The notes under the pieces: generated by a model
What the model saw: only the letters and a program-made list of their open reading frames with translations
Database searches by the model: none
What the model was told of the DNA's origin: nothing
Made by a program: the position numbers and the translations under genes
Source of the DNA: Glaciecola sp028401415
GTDB lineage: Bacteria; Pseudomonadota; Gammaproteobacteria; Enterobacterales; Alteromonadaceae
Length of the DNA stretch: 64,000 nucleotides
NCBI RefSeq assembly: GCF_028401415.2
Contig: NZ_CP171821.2
Span: forward strand, 1-64,000
Direction: 5' to 3'
Shown here: positions 27,261 to 37,301 of the stretch, piece by piece
Numbering within the stretch: position 1 is the first letter of the stretch
How the letters are laid out: the number at the start of each line of letters is the position of its first letter

Positions 27261-27797
27261 ATGAGCAATCACCCAAAAAGCGGCGTCAATACCGTATCTT
27301 CTTTAAGCGCCGAACTGTCTTTTATTAATCCGTCTGATGCCAGCGGCCAACAAATTGAAGATGCATATCAGCTGTTTTGCACACACCGCGAAAACCCTTG
27401 GCAGTTTCCCTTGTTTGAGCGCTCAATCACTACCATATTCTCACTGCTATTGACGACACAGCAACAAGCTCATGCTAAGGGCAAAGTTATCGCCTATGTG
27501 ATGGTTAGCAGTGTATTGGATGAAGCTGAAATTGAGGATGTCTGTGTATCCACAGCCTATCGAAAGCGAGGCTTTGCAAGTGCTTTGTTGCAGGCGCTTG
27601 TAGAGAAGCTGCAAGAGGCAAATATGCGTTGCGTGCACCTAGAGGTGCGCCAGAGCAATAAAGCCGCCCAAGCGCTTTATTCCCGTATGGGGTTTCAATT
27701 GTGCGGGCAACGCGCAAACTACTACGTCAGCGAACAAGCGGTTGAAAAAGATACCGCAAGCAAAGAAACCGCATTAGTCTATCGCTTGGACGTGTGA
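27261..27797 (+). CDS. rimI: Ribosomal protein S18 alanine N-acetyltransferase
   Basis: A GNAT enzyme acetylating the N-terminal alanine of S18. The acetyl-CoA loop is VSTAYRKRGFASALLQAL, followed by MRCVHLEVRQSNKAAQALYS and MGFQLCGQRANYY, the classic RimI end. ATG 27261 (178 aa) is preferred over the in-frame GTG at 27258. The protein is about 30 residues longer at the N-terminus than E. coli RimI. Its last 24 bases overlap the convergent DMT transporter gene. Confidence 0.87.
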   Translation: MSNHPKSGVNTVSSLSAELSFINPSDASGQQIEDAYQLFCTHRENPWQFPLFERSITTIFSLLLTTQQQAHAKGKVIAYVMVSSVLDEAEIEDVCVSTAYRKRGFASALLQALVEKLQEANMRCVHLEVRQSNKAAQALYSRMGFQLCGQRANYYVSEQAVEKDTASKETALVYRLDV

Positions 27798-28706
27798 TTT
27801 TGGCTTTTTAATCATCGCACCAACTGAAAGCATGATAAGTGCAAGTCCAACTGCATGATAATAGGTAAAGGCCTCACCCAGCCAAAATACCGCCAACACG
27901 GATGTTAGAGCAGGGCCGCAAGTGCCCACAATGCTCGTTCGCTCAGGTCCAATTTTATGAATTGCTTCGGCGACAAGCAGAGAAGGAATAACCGTGCAGA
28001 AAAAGGCGATAGCCGCGCAAATAAGATAGGCCTCGGTGCTCACACTCAGAGAAGACAATGCCTGGGTCGCCGTAAAGTAGATGAATATAGCAATGCTTGC
28101 CGCTATCATCGCAAAACTGGTGAACACCTGAGAGCCAATTTTACTCATAATAGGCTTACTCCAAAGCACATATATTGAAAATGCAATGGCACTTAAAAAC
28201 ACTAACGAGGTGCCAAGTGCAACTTCACTGCCAAGGGTTGTAAGATCATGTCCGAATATCAGTAAAATTCCTAAGTAAGACATCCCTAAAATTATCCATA
28301 TGTTTTTGGGCAATTTAGTCTTAAAAAATACATAAGACATGATCACAACAATCGTTGGAAAGCAAAACAACACGACGCGTTCAAGCTGTGCACTGATGTA
28401 TTGTAAGCCCAGTAAATCTAAATAACTTGCGACGAAATATCCCAGAACACCCAGCACAGCAACAGGCAGTAAATGATTTACATACACACTGCGTTTATCT
28501 TGGTTACGCATCCAATGAAGCCCTATCACGCCTAAATAAAACGGCGCGGCAAACAGCATTCTTAGGGTTATCACCTGCTCACTGCTTAGGTCTATCTCGT
28601 AGGCGAATTTTATCAGTATGGGTTTGAGTGAAAACATGAAGGTACCGGCTAAAGCAAGTAAAATACCGCTGAACAAACTGTCGTTAATTGTGGATTGAGA
28701 CTGCAA
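27774..28706 (-). CDS. EamA/DMT family inner-membrane transporter
   Basis: A 310-aa protein with ten predicted helices in two EamA halves (for example ILLALAGTFMFSLKPILIKF at the start and LTSVLAVFWLGEAFTYYHAV near the end). The drug/metabolite transporter family exports metabolites such as amino acids; the substrate here is unknown. It ends inside the 3' end of rimI (24-base tail-to-tail overlap). Confidence 0.85.
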   Translation of the reverse strand: MQSQSTINDSLFSGILLALAGTFMFSLKPILIKFAYEIDLSSEQVITLRMLFAAPFYLGVIGLHWMRNQDKRSVYVNHLLPVAVLGVLGYFVASYLDLLGLQYISAQLERVVLFCFPTIVVIMSYVFFKTKLPKNIWIILGMSYLGILLIFGHDLTTLGSEVALGTSLVFLSAIAFSIYVLWSKPIMSKIGSQVFTSFAMIAASIAIFIYFTATQALSSLSVSTEAYLICAAIAFFCTVIPSLLVAEAIHKIGPERTSIVGTCGPALTSVLAVFWLGEAFTYYHAVGLALIMLSVGAMIKKPKSHVQAID

Positions 28707-28837
28707 AAATATCTTCCTGGCTAATAAAAGTGTTGATTGGCGATAGGTGTGTCTAATGCCTACCTTTAAAATTGTTGGGTGTAAGTGTATAGTAGCGCGC
28801 CGTTAACAGCATACAGCAAAATGAAGAGGCTTAAAGC

Positions 28838-30424
28838 ATGAGTCGCAGCGATATCCTTGGTGAGATTGATAAGCGAAGAACCTTCGCAATTATCTCTCAC
28901 CCAGATGCGGGTAAAACTACTATTACTGAGAAAGTCTTATTATTCGGAAACGCGCTGCAGGTTGCGGGCACTGTGAAGGGCAAAAAGTCAGGTCAGCATG
29001 CCAAATCAGACTGGATGGAGATGGAAAAAGAGCGGGGGATATCGGTAACTACCTCGGTCATGCAATTTCCTTATCATGAGCACTTAGTTAATTTGCTCGA
29101 CACTCCCGGGCACGAAGACTTTTCGGAAGATACCTACCGTACGCTGACCGCTGTAGATTCATGCTTGATGGTCATTGATGCTGCAAAAGGTGTGGAAGAC
29201 AGAACCATTAAGCTAATGGAAGTCACTCGCCTTCGCGATACACCCATCATCACGTTTATGAACAAGCTGGATCGAGATACTCGAGACCCAATCGATTTGC
29301 TCGACGAAGTAGAGGATGTACTTAAAATCAAATGTGCACCCATTACTTGGCCCATTGGAATGGGTAAAGAATTTAAAGGTGTGTATCATATACTCCGCGA
29401 CGAGACGGTCTTGTACAAGAGCGGTCAAGGGCACACTATTCAAGATAAAAGGATTATTAAGGGCTTAGATAATCCAGAGCTTGACGAAGCCATAGGGAGC
29501 TATGCAGAAGAACTGCGCGAAATGCTCGAGTTAGTGCAGGGCGCATCACATGAGTTTGAGCTGGATGCCTTTTTAAAGGGTGAGCTAAGCCCAGTATTTT
29601 TCGGCACGGCTTTAGGTAATTTTGGTGTTGATCATATGCTCGACGGCCTGGTTGAATGGGCGCCTAAGCCGCAAGGGCGCGCAACTGACAAAGATGAGTT
29701 CGTTAACGCAGATTCAGATAAGTTCTCAGGCTTTGTATTTAAGATTCAAGCGAACATGGATCCTAAACACAGAGATCGCATTGCTTTTTGCCGTATTGTA
29801 TCTGGTAAATACGAAAAGGGCATGAAGATGCGTCATACCCGCATCAATAAAGACGTGCGAATTTCAGACGCGCTGACGTTTTTAGCCGGTGACAGAGCAC
29901 TATTAGAAGAGGCATATGCAGGTGATATCATAGGCCTGCATAACCATGGCTCTATGCGAATTGGCGATACCTTTACCCAAGGCGGCGACTACCGCTTCAC
30001 CGGGATTCCAAATTTTGCGCCGGAACTGTTCAAACGCATCCGTTTGCGAGATCCGCTTAAGCAAAAGCAACTTTTAAAAGGGCTGATACAGCTTTCAGAG
30101 GAAGGTGCCGTTCAGGTGTTTAGACCGCTCATCAATAACGACTTGATTGTGGGTGCGGTGGGCGTGCTTCAGTTTGACGTTGTCGTTGCTCGCTTGAAAG
30201 CTGAATACAATGTAGATGCCATGTATGAACACATCAACGTAGCTACCGCGCGCTGGGTGTACGGTGATGAGCGTAAAGTCGACGAATTTAAGCGTAAGGC
30301 GGAGGCAAACTTAGCGTATGACGGTGCTGATAACTTGACATACATCGCGCCTACAATGGTGAATTTGTCCCTATCGCAAGAGCGCTATCCAGACATCACT
30401 TTTGCTGCAACGCGCGAGCAGTAG
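28838..30424 (+). CDS. prfC: Peptide chain release factor 3
   Basis: RF3 is the GTPase that recycles RF1/RF2 from the ribosome. The 528-aa protein has G1 SHPDAGKTT, G3 DTPGHEDFS, G4 NKLDRD, followed by the beta-barrel and C-terminal domains (FRPLINNDLIVGAVGVLQFD). Length equals the E. coli protein. argS follows 34 bases downstream on the same strand. Confidence 0.96.
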   Translation: MSRSDILGEIDKRRTFAIISHPDAGKTTITEKVLLFGNALQVAGTVKGKKSGQHAKSDWMEMEKERGISVTTSVMQFPYHEHLVNLLDTPGHEDFSEDTYRTLTAVDSCLMVIDAAKGVEDRTIKLMEVTRLRDTPIITFMNKLDRDTRDPIDLLDEVEDVLKIKCAPITWPIGMGKEFKGVYHILRDETVLYKSGQGHTIQDKRIIKGLDNPELDEAIGSYAEELREMLELVQGASHEFELDAFLKGELSPVFFGTALGNFGVDHMLDGLVEWAPKPQGRATDKDEFVNADSDKFSGFVFKIQANMDPKHRDRIAFCRIVSGKYEKGMKMRHTRINKDVRISDALTFLAGDRALLEEAYAGDIIGLHNHGSMRIGDTFTQGGDYRFTGIPNFAPELFKRIRLRDPLKQKQLLKGLIQLSEEGAVQVFRPLINNDLIVGAVGVLQFDVVVARLKAEYNVDAMYEHINVATARWVYGDERKVDEFKRKAEANLAYDGADNLTYIAPTMVNLSLSQERYPDITFAATREQ

Positions 30425-30458
30425 CTTAGATAACAAAAATTTAGTAGAGAAATCCGCA

Positions 30459-32207
30459 ATGTTGATACAGTCAGTTTTAGCTGAACGATTTACCCACGCC
30501 TTAGCCTCTCTGGGCCTAGAAAATGCGCCCGTGCCTATCAGCAAAAGCACGCGCTCAGAGTTTGGCGAATATCAATTTAATGGTGCAATGGCATTAGCAA
30601 AACAGCTGAAAAAGAAGCCACGTGATATTGCTCAAGATATACTGGACGCGGTTGAGCTCGGTGATTTAACGGAAAAATGTGAAATTGCTGGTCCTGGGTT
30701 TATCAACATTCATTTGTCGCGCGATTGGCTCGGCAAACAAGCACTGCACGCTCTTGCTGACGCGCGATTAGGCGTTAGCCTCCAAGAGCAGCAAAAAGTG
30801 GTTGTTGACTACTCCTCTCCCAATTTAGCCAAAGAAATGCATGTTGGGCATTTACGCAGCACGATTATTGGTGATGCCGTCGTCAAAGCCCTCGAGTTTT
30901 TAGGGCATAAGGTGATTCGACAAAATCACATGGGTGACTGGGGTACACAATTTGGTATGTTACTGGCGCACTTGAGCGACCAATTAGATTCCCATAGCAA
31001 CACACAAGCCCATCGTGCGCTTTCCGATTTAGAGGACTTTTATCGAGCAGCGAAAGTGCGTTTTGACGAAGAAGAGGACTTTGCTGACAGAGCGCGCGAA
31101 TACGTGGTCAAGCTACAAGGAGGCGACGCAGATTGCCTCAAGCTTTGGGAGCGGTTTATTGATATATCCATTTCACATAGCGAACAGGTGTACAAGAAGC
31201 TCAATGTGTCGCTGACGCGTGAAGACGTGATGGGCGAAAGTGCATACAATCCTGATTTACCGCAACTAGTCGAAGATTTGTTAGAACGCGGTATAGCGGT
31301 GGTTGATCAGGGCGCTACCCTTGTTTTTATTCCTGAAATGGCAGACAAAGAAGGCAATCCTGCGGTGTATATTATACAAAAATCGGGTGGTGGATTTTTA
31401 TATGCCACGACCGATTTAGCAGCCATTCGATACAGATGCGGCACCTTAAACGCCGACCGCACGCTAATTTTTACCGATGCCCGTCAAGCCTTACACTTCA
31501 AACAAACCGAAATTGTTGCCAGAAAAGCGGGCTACATGCCCCAAGCCCATCAATACCAGCATTGCCCCTTTGGCATGATGTTGGGAAAAGATGGCAAACC
31601 CTTTAAAACCCGAACGGGCGGCACAATCAAGCTGTGTGATCTGCTTGATGAGGCCATTGAACGCGCCAGTAGATTGCTTAGCGAACGCGAGCTTGAGCAA
31701 AACGAAGGCAATGCCAATTCACAAATTGCGAAAACCGTTGGCATTGGCGCCGTCAAATATGCTGATTTAAGTAAAAACCGCACGACGGATTACATTTTTG
31801 ATTGGGACACCATGCTGAGTTTTGAGGGGAATACAGCTCCATATCTTCAATATGCGTACACCCGTATTCGCAGTATTTTTAGAAAAGCTGACTTAGACAT
31901 GGATAAAGTCACCGGAGCCACATCTATATTCATCGAGAATGACGCTGAACATGCCCTTTGTGTAAAGCTACTTCAGTTTGAAGAGGTTTTGCAGTCGCTT
32001 GCTAGCGAAGCAAGTCCGCATATTCTGTGCACCTATGTGTATGAACTGGCCAGCGCGTTTATGCGTTTTTATGAGGCAAGTCCAATCTTAAAACAAGGCG
32101 TGAGTGAAGCAACCAAGCAGAGCCGACTATGTTTGGCGGCGCTTAGCGCTAAAACTATTCGCCAAGGTTTAGACATTCTTGGCATTGAAACACTTGAGCA
32201 TATGTAA
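30459..32207 (+). CDS. argS: Arginyl-tRNA synthetase
   Basis: Class I synthetase charging tRNA-Arg. The 582-aa protein shows the N-terminal Add-1 domain, the HIGH-like motif NLAKEMHVGHLRSTIIGD, FGMMLGKDGKPFKTRTGG in place of KMSKS as usual for ArgRS, and the C-terminal anticodon domain with a conserved terminal LxILGIxxxxxM pattern. I chose ATG 30459 rather than the upstream in-frame TTG or CTG inside prfC; TAGAGAA precedes it. Codes for an essential protein. Confidence 0.95.
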   Translation: MLIQSVLAERFTHALASLGLENAPVPISKSTRSEFGEYQFNGAMALAKQLKKKPRDIAQDILDAVELGDLTEKCEIAGPGFINIHLSRDWLGKQALHALADARLGVSLQEQQKVVVDYSSPNLAKEMHVGHLRSTIIGDAVVKALEFLGHKVIRQNHMGDWGTQFGMLLAHLSDQLDSHSNTQAHRALSDLEDFYRAAKVRFDEEEDFADRAREYVVKLQGGDADCLKLWERFIDISISHSEQVYKKLNVSLTREDVMGESAYNPDLPQLVEDLLERGIAVVDQGATLVFIPEMADKEGNPAVYIIQKSGGGFLYATTDLAAIRYRCGTLNADRTLIFTDARQALHFKQTEIVARKAGYMPQAHQYQHCPFGMMLGKDGKPFKTRTGGTIKLCDLLDEAIERASRLLSERELEQNEGNANSQIAKTVGIGAVKYADLSKNRTTDYIFDWDTMLSFEGNTAPYLQYAYTRIRSIFRKADLDMDKVTGATSIFIENDAEHALCVKLLQFEEVLQSLASEASPHILCTYVYELASAFMRFYEASPILKQGVSEATKQSRLCLAALSAKTIRQGLDILGIETLEHM

Positions 32208-32294
32208 ATAGACTTGAACGTAAGTTAGCAAGATAGCGTAATGATATTGTAAATTAATAACGCTCTGCTAACTCATCAGATTTAAGGAAGCTCA

Positions 32295-32855
32295 ATGTCA
32301 AAAATACTTGCTTTTGCCGGTTCCGGCCGCAAACATTCTTACAACTTTGCCGCAGTAAAAGCCGCTGCCCAAGGCGCACGCGATGCGGGCGTGGAAGTCA
32401 CGGTAGTAGATATGTCCGAATATGCGGATATCCCAATTTTTACCGAAGACTTGGAAGCTGAACATGGCATGCCTGAAAAAGCGAAGGCATTGAAAGAATT
32501 ACTTAAAAGCCACGACGCCTTTTTAATTGCAAACCCCGAATATAATAGCGGCTACAGTGCCTTATTTAAGAATGTTATTGACTGGGCCTCTCGCAAAGAA
32601 GAAGGTGAAAAGCCGCTTGAAGCATTTAAAGGTAAATTCGCAGCATTGATAGCCGCATCACCGGGTGGGCTTGGCGGCATAAGAGTGCTCGTGCCCGTGC
32701 GTTTACTGCTTAGTAATATTGGTGTGAACGTGTTGGGAGACCAGCTTGCAATTAGCGGGGTTGGTAATCTAGTTAATGAGCAATACGAAATATCTGACGA
32801 GGCAACCCTCAAAAAGCTTAATAGGATTGGCTCCCAACTAGCGAGCATGCTCTAG
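32295..32855 (+). CDS. NAD(P)H-dependent FMN reductase
   Basis: A 186-aa flavodoxin-fold protein of the NADPH-dependent FMN reductase (chromate reductase/ArsH-like) family: AGSGRKHSYNF binds the FMN phosphate, NPEYNSGYSALFKNVIDW is the family hallmark, and ASPGGLGGIRVL follows. It reduces flavins or quinones in the cytoplasm; physiological acceptor unknown. AAGGAAG precedes ATG 32295. It is a single gene after argS. Confidence 0.85.
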   Translation: MSKILAFAGSGRKHSYNFAAVKAAAQGARDAGVEVTVVDMSEYADIPIFTEDLEAEHGMPEKAKALKELLKSHDAFLIANPEYNSGYSALFKNVIDWASRKEEGEKPLEAFKGKFAALIAASPGGLGGIRVLVPVRLLLSNIGVNVLGDQLAISGVGNLVNEQYEISDEATLKKLNRIGSQLASML

Positions 32856-33037
32856 CTAACAGCTGTTTCAAGGCGCTCTGCTATTACAGAAAATAGGAAA
32901 AGATAGAGCGCTGCTTCTTATCTATTGTGCAGGTTCAATAGTTATTTACATTTATACCAAAGCTTCAAAATTCTTTCTTGTCGCGTACATTGAATGTTGT
33001 TAATCTCCATCGTGTTGTATTTACACGGAGCGTTAAA

Positions 33038-33796
33038 GTGATTTTAGCAGTACCTTCTTTCTCGAGCGCGAGTCAGCGCATAAACACCCGCAAATTGTTT
33101 TCCATCCTCTTAGTGTGCATGTCCTTTGCTTTTATTTAAGGCTGTAGTTCGACAAACAAAGCATCCACCGTGCAAACTCTTCAGAGCAATGAAGCGAACG
33201 CAGGTACAAAGGTTTTACTCATGCCTTTGGATGTTGAACTGTCCGTTTTGACTGCAAGCGGCATGACTGAGCTTAATGCTGAATGGACTGAAAATGCGAA
33301 AAATCATATGCACGAAGCGATAAGCTCACATTTGGACGCTAAAGACATTCAGATGATGCAGTATCTTTCAGAAACCAACGACATTGATTCAGTTCAAGTT
33401 CAGCTTGAAAAGTTGCATATGGCTGTTGGTTATAACGTGCTATTTCATCATTTTGGCCCAGTTCCTTTACCAAATAAAAACAAGGAATTCGATTGGACTA
33501 TGGGCGAGTCTGCCAAAGTTCTCAAAGAGGAGACAGGAGCAGACTATGCCATGTTTGTCTTTGTTCGCGACAGCTACGCCAGCGGCGGTAGAGTTGCTAT
33601 GCAAATTGGGATGGCCTTGCTGGGTGTTGGTGTTCAAGGCGGCACGCAAATTGACTTTGCTTCGGTCGTTGACCTCAACACCGGTGATTTAGTGTGGTTC
33701 AACAGACTAATAAGCACAACAGGCGATTTACGCGAATTAGCCCCTGCCACACAAACTGTTACTAACCTGCTCGATACTTTACCTGCGCCAAACTAG
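33038..33796 (+). pseudogene. Lipoprotein gene with in-frame stop in the lipobox
   Basis: From GTG 33038 (GGAG at 33027-33030, ideal spacing) the frame reads a lipoprotein-type signal peptide: NTRKLFSILLVCMSFAFI, then TAA at 33137-33139, then GCSSTNKAS and 208 codons with no further stop to 33796. The stop sits exactly in the lipobox; TCA or TTA there would give ISGC or ILGC. The rest (with DFASVVDLNTGDLVWFNR near the end) has no domain I recognise. The GTG at 33170 has no ribosome site, so initiation there is unlikely. It precedes the M48 protease gene and may be a neighbour in function. Sequencing error remains possible. Confidence 0.7.
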
Positions 33797-33865
33797 GTAA
33801 AAAAGTGCCTCAACCAACGAGGCACTTCCAGCCAACAGCAAAGGCATAAGTAAGGGATAGTTATT

Positions 33866-35037
33866 ATGCGTATCAAAAAATTATTCGCACTAGTGATTTT
33901 ATTGAGCCTACCGATTGCGCACAGTAAATCAGCTAATTTAAGCGTAACACCTCGACTGGATGTGAACTATAAGCCAGAACTTCACACTGATGAGGGCGGT
34001 TTTTGGTACAAAGTAGAGCAGCTTGAGTTTGAGACGCAGCGTTCTCCTCACCGAGTGACCGATCCACTAATTAATGATTACTTAAGTCAATTGGTTTGTA
34101 ATTTGGCAGGAGAGTATTGCTCGAGCATACGTGTGTATTTAATTGATAATCCTCATTTTAATGCGTCAGTGTATCCTAATGGTATGATGCATGTGCACAC
34201 AGGTTTGTTGTTGCGTTTGGACAATGAGGCGCAGTTAGCGGCTATTTTGGGTCACGAAATCGGCCATTTTCTCATGACACATCAATTAATGCGTTATCGA
34301 AGTGCACGAGATTCCAGTGCGCTTGCGACTTTTATCGATATTGGTTTAGCTGGATTAACAGGTGTTTATGGGCTTGCAACGCTTGGCATGGCAAGTGCCA
34401 ATATGAGTTTTAGTCGGGAGCATGAGTATGAGGCCGACTTAATTGGTATCGAGCTGATGGCAAACATCGGATATTCACCGCAAGAAGCTGCAAGGGTCTG
34501 GGAGCAGGTTAAACTCGAACGTGAGGCCGATAAAAGTAAAGAGGCTTCAAGCGTTTTCTGGTCGACTCATCCACCTTCAAAAAGTCGAGCGAAGAAACTA
34601 AGCGAAGCGGCAGTAAAGCTTGTCGAACAGTTCCCAAATGCAGAGATACTTAATCAAGAGCGTTACATCAATCAGATTAAGATGATTTATGCCGACTCAA
34701 TGGCCAATCATATTAATTTGCAAGAGTATGAGCAAACTGAGCTATTGATTGCAAAACACAAAAGCTTGGGTTTCCCTGTTGGGCTTACGCACTTTTTTGC
34801 AGGCGAACTGCATAGAATGCGCGCGCAAGAGGGTGATGCACAAAAGGCGATCGATTTTTATCTGCGCGCTGCTGAGAGTGAAAGTACCCCCCAGAGACTT
34901 TTAAACATTTGGGTTACATGCATTTAAAAGGTGAGCAAAACAAAAAAGCACTTGAGCACTTTGACGAATACTTGCAACGACACCCCGAGGCAAGTGATAA
35001 AGCAATGATTGAATATTATATTAATACATTAAGGTAA
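33866..35037 (+). pseudogene. M48 family metalloprotease with C-terminal frameshift
   Basis: Signal peptide (ending AHSKS), then a BepA/LoiP-like zinc protease: HEIGHFLMTH is the HExxH active site and EYEADLIGIELM gives the third ligand. Such proteases act in the periplasm on misfolded outer-membrane proteins and have C-terminal TPRs. Here the frame stops at 34927 after RLLNIWVTCI, but the -1 frame continues without stop to TAA 35035-35037, reading KHLGYMHLKGEQNKKALEHF, a perfect TPR. A one-base loss in the C6 run at 34887-34892 explains it best. A slippery TTTAAAC at 34900-34906 is also present in the right phase. Confidence 0.8.
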
Positions 35038-35041
35038 ATGA

Positions 35042-35608
35042 ATGAGAGTTTTATTTTTAACAATGGTTTGTATCTTTCTTGCATCTTGTGCAAGTTATAA
35101 GCTTGTTGGCAAAACACCGGTGTCTGTAAAGGGTATGCAGGTTACTCCCCAATTTCACTGGAATAAGGCGCCAAATGCGCCGGGCAAAAATGCAGAGGTC
35201 TGGACGATGGACGGACATCAGTTAAATGAGCTGATATTTGTTGGCGAGTTGGAAAGTGGCAAGCCCATGTTCTCATCAAGAAGTAAAGAGCTACCAATGC
35301 CGAGTTTCAAAGCTGGCATGCTACCCAATGAGTTAGAAAGTCTTGTTTCAACTTCCGTGCGAAACTTGCTTGGAGGTGAGTCAGAGGTTTCGGTAAGCAA
35401 TTTAAGACCCATGCCGGTCAATGGGCAAATGGGCTTCCGCTTTAACATGGATTTTTACACCGCTGATGGTCTTGCAAAACGAGGGGATGTTTTGATACTG
35501 GAAAGTGGTGAAAAGCTATACAGCATGATTTTGATCGCCACAAAGCTTCATTATTTTGATAGTTTATCGCCAGAGTTTGAGAATATGGCGAACTCACTAA
35601 AGATTTAA
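35042..35608 (+). CDS. Hypothetical lipoprotein
   Basis: A 188-aa protein with a lipoprotein signal (MRVLFLTMVCIFLASC, Cys at residue 16). The rest is globular with beta-strand-rich segments (VWTMDGHQLNELIFVGELES; MGFRFNMDFYTADGLAKRGD). I do not recognise the family. It begins four bases after the restored stop of the M48 gene, so the three genes 33038-35608 probably form one envelope transcription unit closed by the terminator at 35641. Confidence 0.75.
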   Translation: MRVLFLTMVCIFLASCASYKLVGKTPVSVKGMQVTPQFHWNKAPNAPGKNAEVWTMDGHQLNELIFVGELESGKPMFSSRSKELPMPSFKAGMLPNELESLVSTSVRNLLGGESEVSVSNLRPMPVNGQMGFRFNMDFYTADGLAKRGDVLILESGEKLYSMILIATKLHYFDSLSPEFENMANSLKI

Positions 35609-35640
35609 TCTTAACTTTGTGTGCAAGATGTGGGTCACCA

Positions 35641-35667
35641 AAAAGCGATGCTTGTGCATCGCTTTTT
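35641..35667. terminator. Bidirectional intrinsic terminator
   Basis: AAAAGCGATGC-TTGT-GCATCGCTTTTT: an 11-bp stem with A and T flanks, between the convergent lipoprotein gene (35608) and the small membrane protein gene (35691). Confidence 0.88.
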
Positions 35668-35690
35668 GCATAAGTTGAAAATGTCAGCTA

Positions 35691-35924
35691 CTACAATATC
35701 GGTCGATAGCGAGCGGCACTGATAATTGACCAAATATGCGCAATTAAACCTATCGGCCACATGAAAATGAGAATGACCGTTGCTGAAAGAGCATAACAAC
35801 CTGCTGCCACTACAAAAAACAAGAGTGCGGCTAAAATTCTGCCCTGTACTAACTGCCCTAAACCGGGAATGAAAAAACTACATACTGCGGCAATTACGTT
35901 TCCGCCTGAGCCTTGTCCGGCCAT
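35691..35924 (-). CDS. Small membrane protein with IPGLGQ (TM2-like) motif
   Basis: A 77-aa protein with two hydrophobic segments and the motif FFIPGLGQLVQGR, found in TM2/DUF5683-like small membrane proteins of unknown role. The start at 35924 has a good GGAG site (minus strand) six bases away; the longer frame to 36029 lacks one. Confidence 0.7.
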   Translation of the reverse strand: MAGQGSGGNVIAAVCSFFIPGLGQLVQGRILAALLFFVVAAGCYALSATVILIFMWPIGLIAHIWSIISAARYRPIL

Positions 35925-36131
35925 ATTATTACTCCGTTTCGCTGTTTGAATTGCTTTTACTATACAATATTGCATCAGGTCATCGCATACAAGCGGATAC
36001 TTGTTACAAGCATGGGCTATTTGTAACATCGTGTAAAAACATCACTTTACTGTTAAATCTTCCCGTCTTTCGTTACACTCTGCATCTTTAAATTTAGACC
36101 CAAATGTTCACAAATAAGGCTTATCAAATAC

Positions 36132-37230
36132 ATGTTCGAAGTTAATCCCATCAACAATGCCATTGCCGATATTCGAGAGCGATCTAATTCGCTTCGGGGG
36201 TATCTTTGACTACGACCAAAAAGTTGAGCGCTTAGAAGAAGTTAGCCGAGAACTAGAAGATCCTGATGTGTGGAATAAACCTGAATATGCTCAGGCCTTA
36301 GGCAAAGAAAAGAATAGCTTAGAGATGGTCGTCCAGACTATTAAGACGCTTGAGCAAGGTACCGAAGATGTAGAGGGCTTAGTTGAGCTAGCGGTTGAAG
36401 CCGAAGACGAGGAGACATTTGAGGAAGCACAAAACGAGCTGAAGTCGCTAATTGTCGCACTCGAAAAGCTCGAATTTAGACGTATGTTCAGCGGTCCAAA
36501 TGACCAAAGTGGCGGCTATATCGATATTCAGTCTGGCTCTGGTGGAACTGAAGCGCAAGACTGGGCGAACATGCTGCTTCGCATGTATTTGCGATGGGGT
36601 GAAGAGAACGGGTTTAAAACTGAATTGATAGAAGTATCAGATGGTGATGTGGCGGGCATTAAAAGTGCGACGATTAAGTTTACCGGCGAATATGCATTTG
36701 GTTGGCTTCGCACCGAAACGGGCGTTCACCGATTAGTGAGAAAGTCTCCATTTGACTCAGGTAATCGTAGACATACTTCGTTTGCATCTGCCTTTGCATA
36801 CCCTGAAGTTGACGATGATATTGATATCGATATCAATCCCGCAGATTTGCGCATTGACACTTATCGGGCATCCGGCGCGGGCGGTCAGCATGTAAACCGA
36901 ACCGATTCCGCTGTACGTATTACGCATTTACCTACTAACACCGTGGTGCAGTGTCAAAACGACCGTTCACAGCATAAGAACAAAGACCAAGCTATGAAAC
37001 AGCTCAAAGCCAAGCTATACGAGCTAGAGCTGCAAAAGCAAAATGCGGAAAAACAAGTCATGGAAGATAATAAGTCTGATATTGGCTGGGGCAGTCAAAT
37101 ACGCTCCTATGTGCTCGATGATTCGCGGATCAAAGACTTGAGAACTGGGGTAGAAACGCGTAATACCCAGGCCGTGTTGGACGGTGATTTAAACAAATTC
37201 ATTATTGCCAGCTTAAAGTCTGGCTTGTAG
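36132..37230 (+). CDS. prfB: Peptide chain release factor 2 (programmed +1 frameshift)
   Basis: RF2 releases peptides at UGA and UAA. The gene begins at ATG 36132, reads 25 codons, meets UGA at 36207-36209 and resumes one base later at 36208 to 37230, giving 365 aa as in E. coli. The mature protein shows GGTEAQDWANMLLRMYLRW and the catalytic GGQ in RASGAGGQHVNRTDSAV. Annotation from the internal ATG 36157 would miss the N-terminus. lysS follows 71 bases on, the usual prfB-lysS pair. Confidence 0.96.
36195..36209 (+). promoter_or_regulatory. RF2 autoregulatory frameshift site
   Basis: CGGGGGTATCTTTGA: the internal Shine-Dalgarno-like G run, then CUU UGA C. Slow UGA decoding when RF2 is scarce lets the CUU tRNA slip +1. 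Confidence 0.95.
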
Positions 37231-37301
37231 GAACACACGAAGCTTGTAGGGGTGTAAATCCAAAGCGCCTATAAACCTTAATTTTATTTTTAGGAAGATT
37301 C

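Noticed and set aside
34900..34906. TTTAAAC as proof of programmed frameshifting in the M48 gene
   Set aside because: The phase is right, but a one-base loss in the nearby C run gives a better TPR and is simpler, so it is kept only as an alternative.
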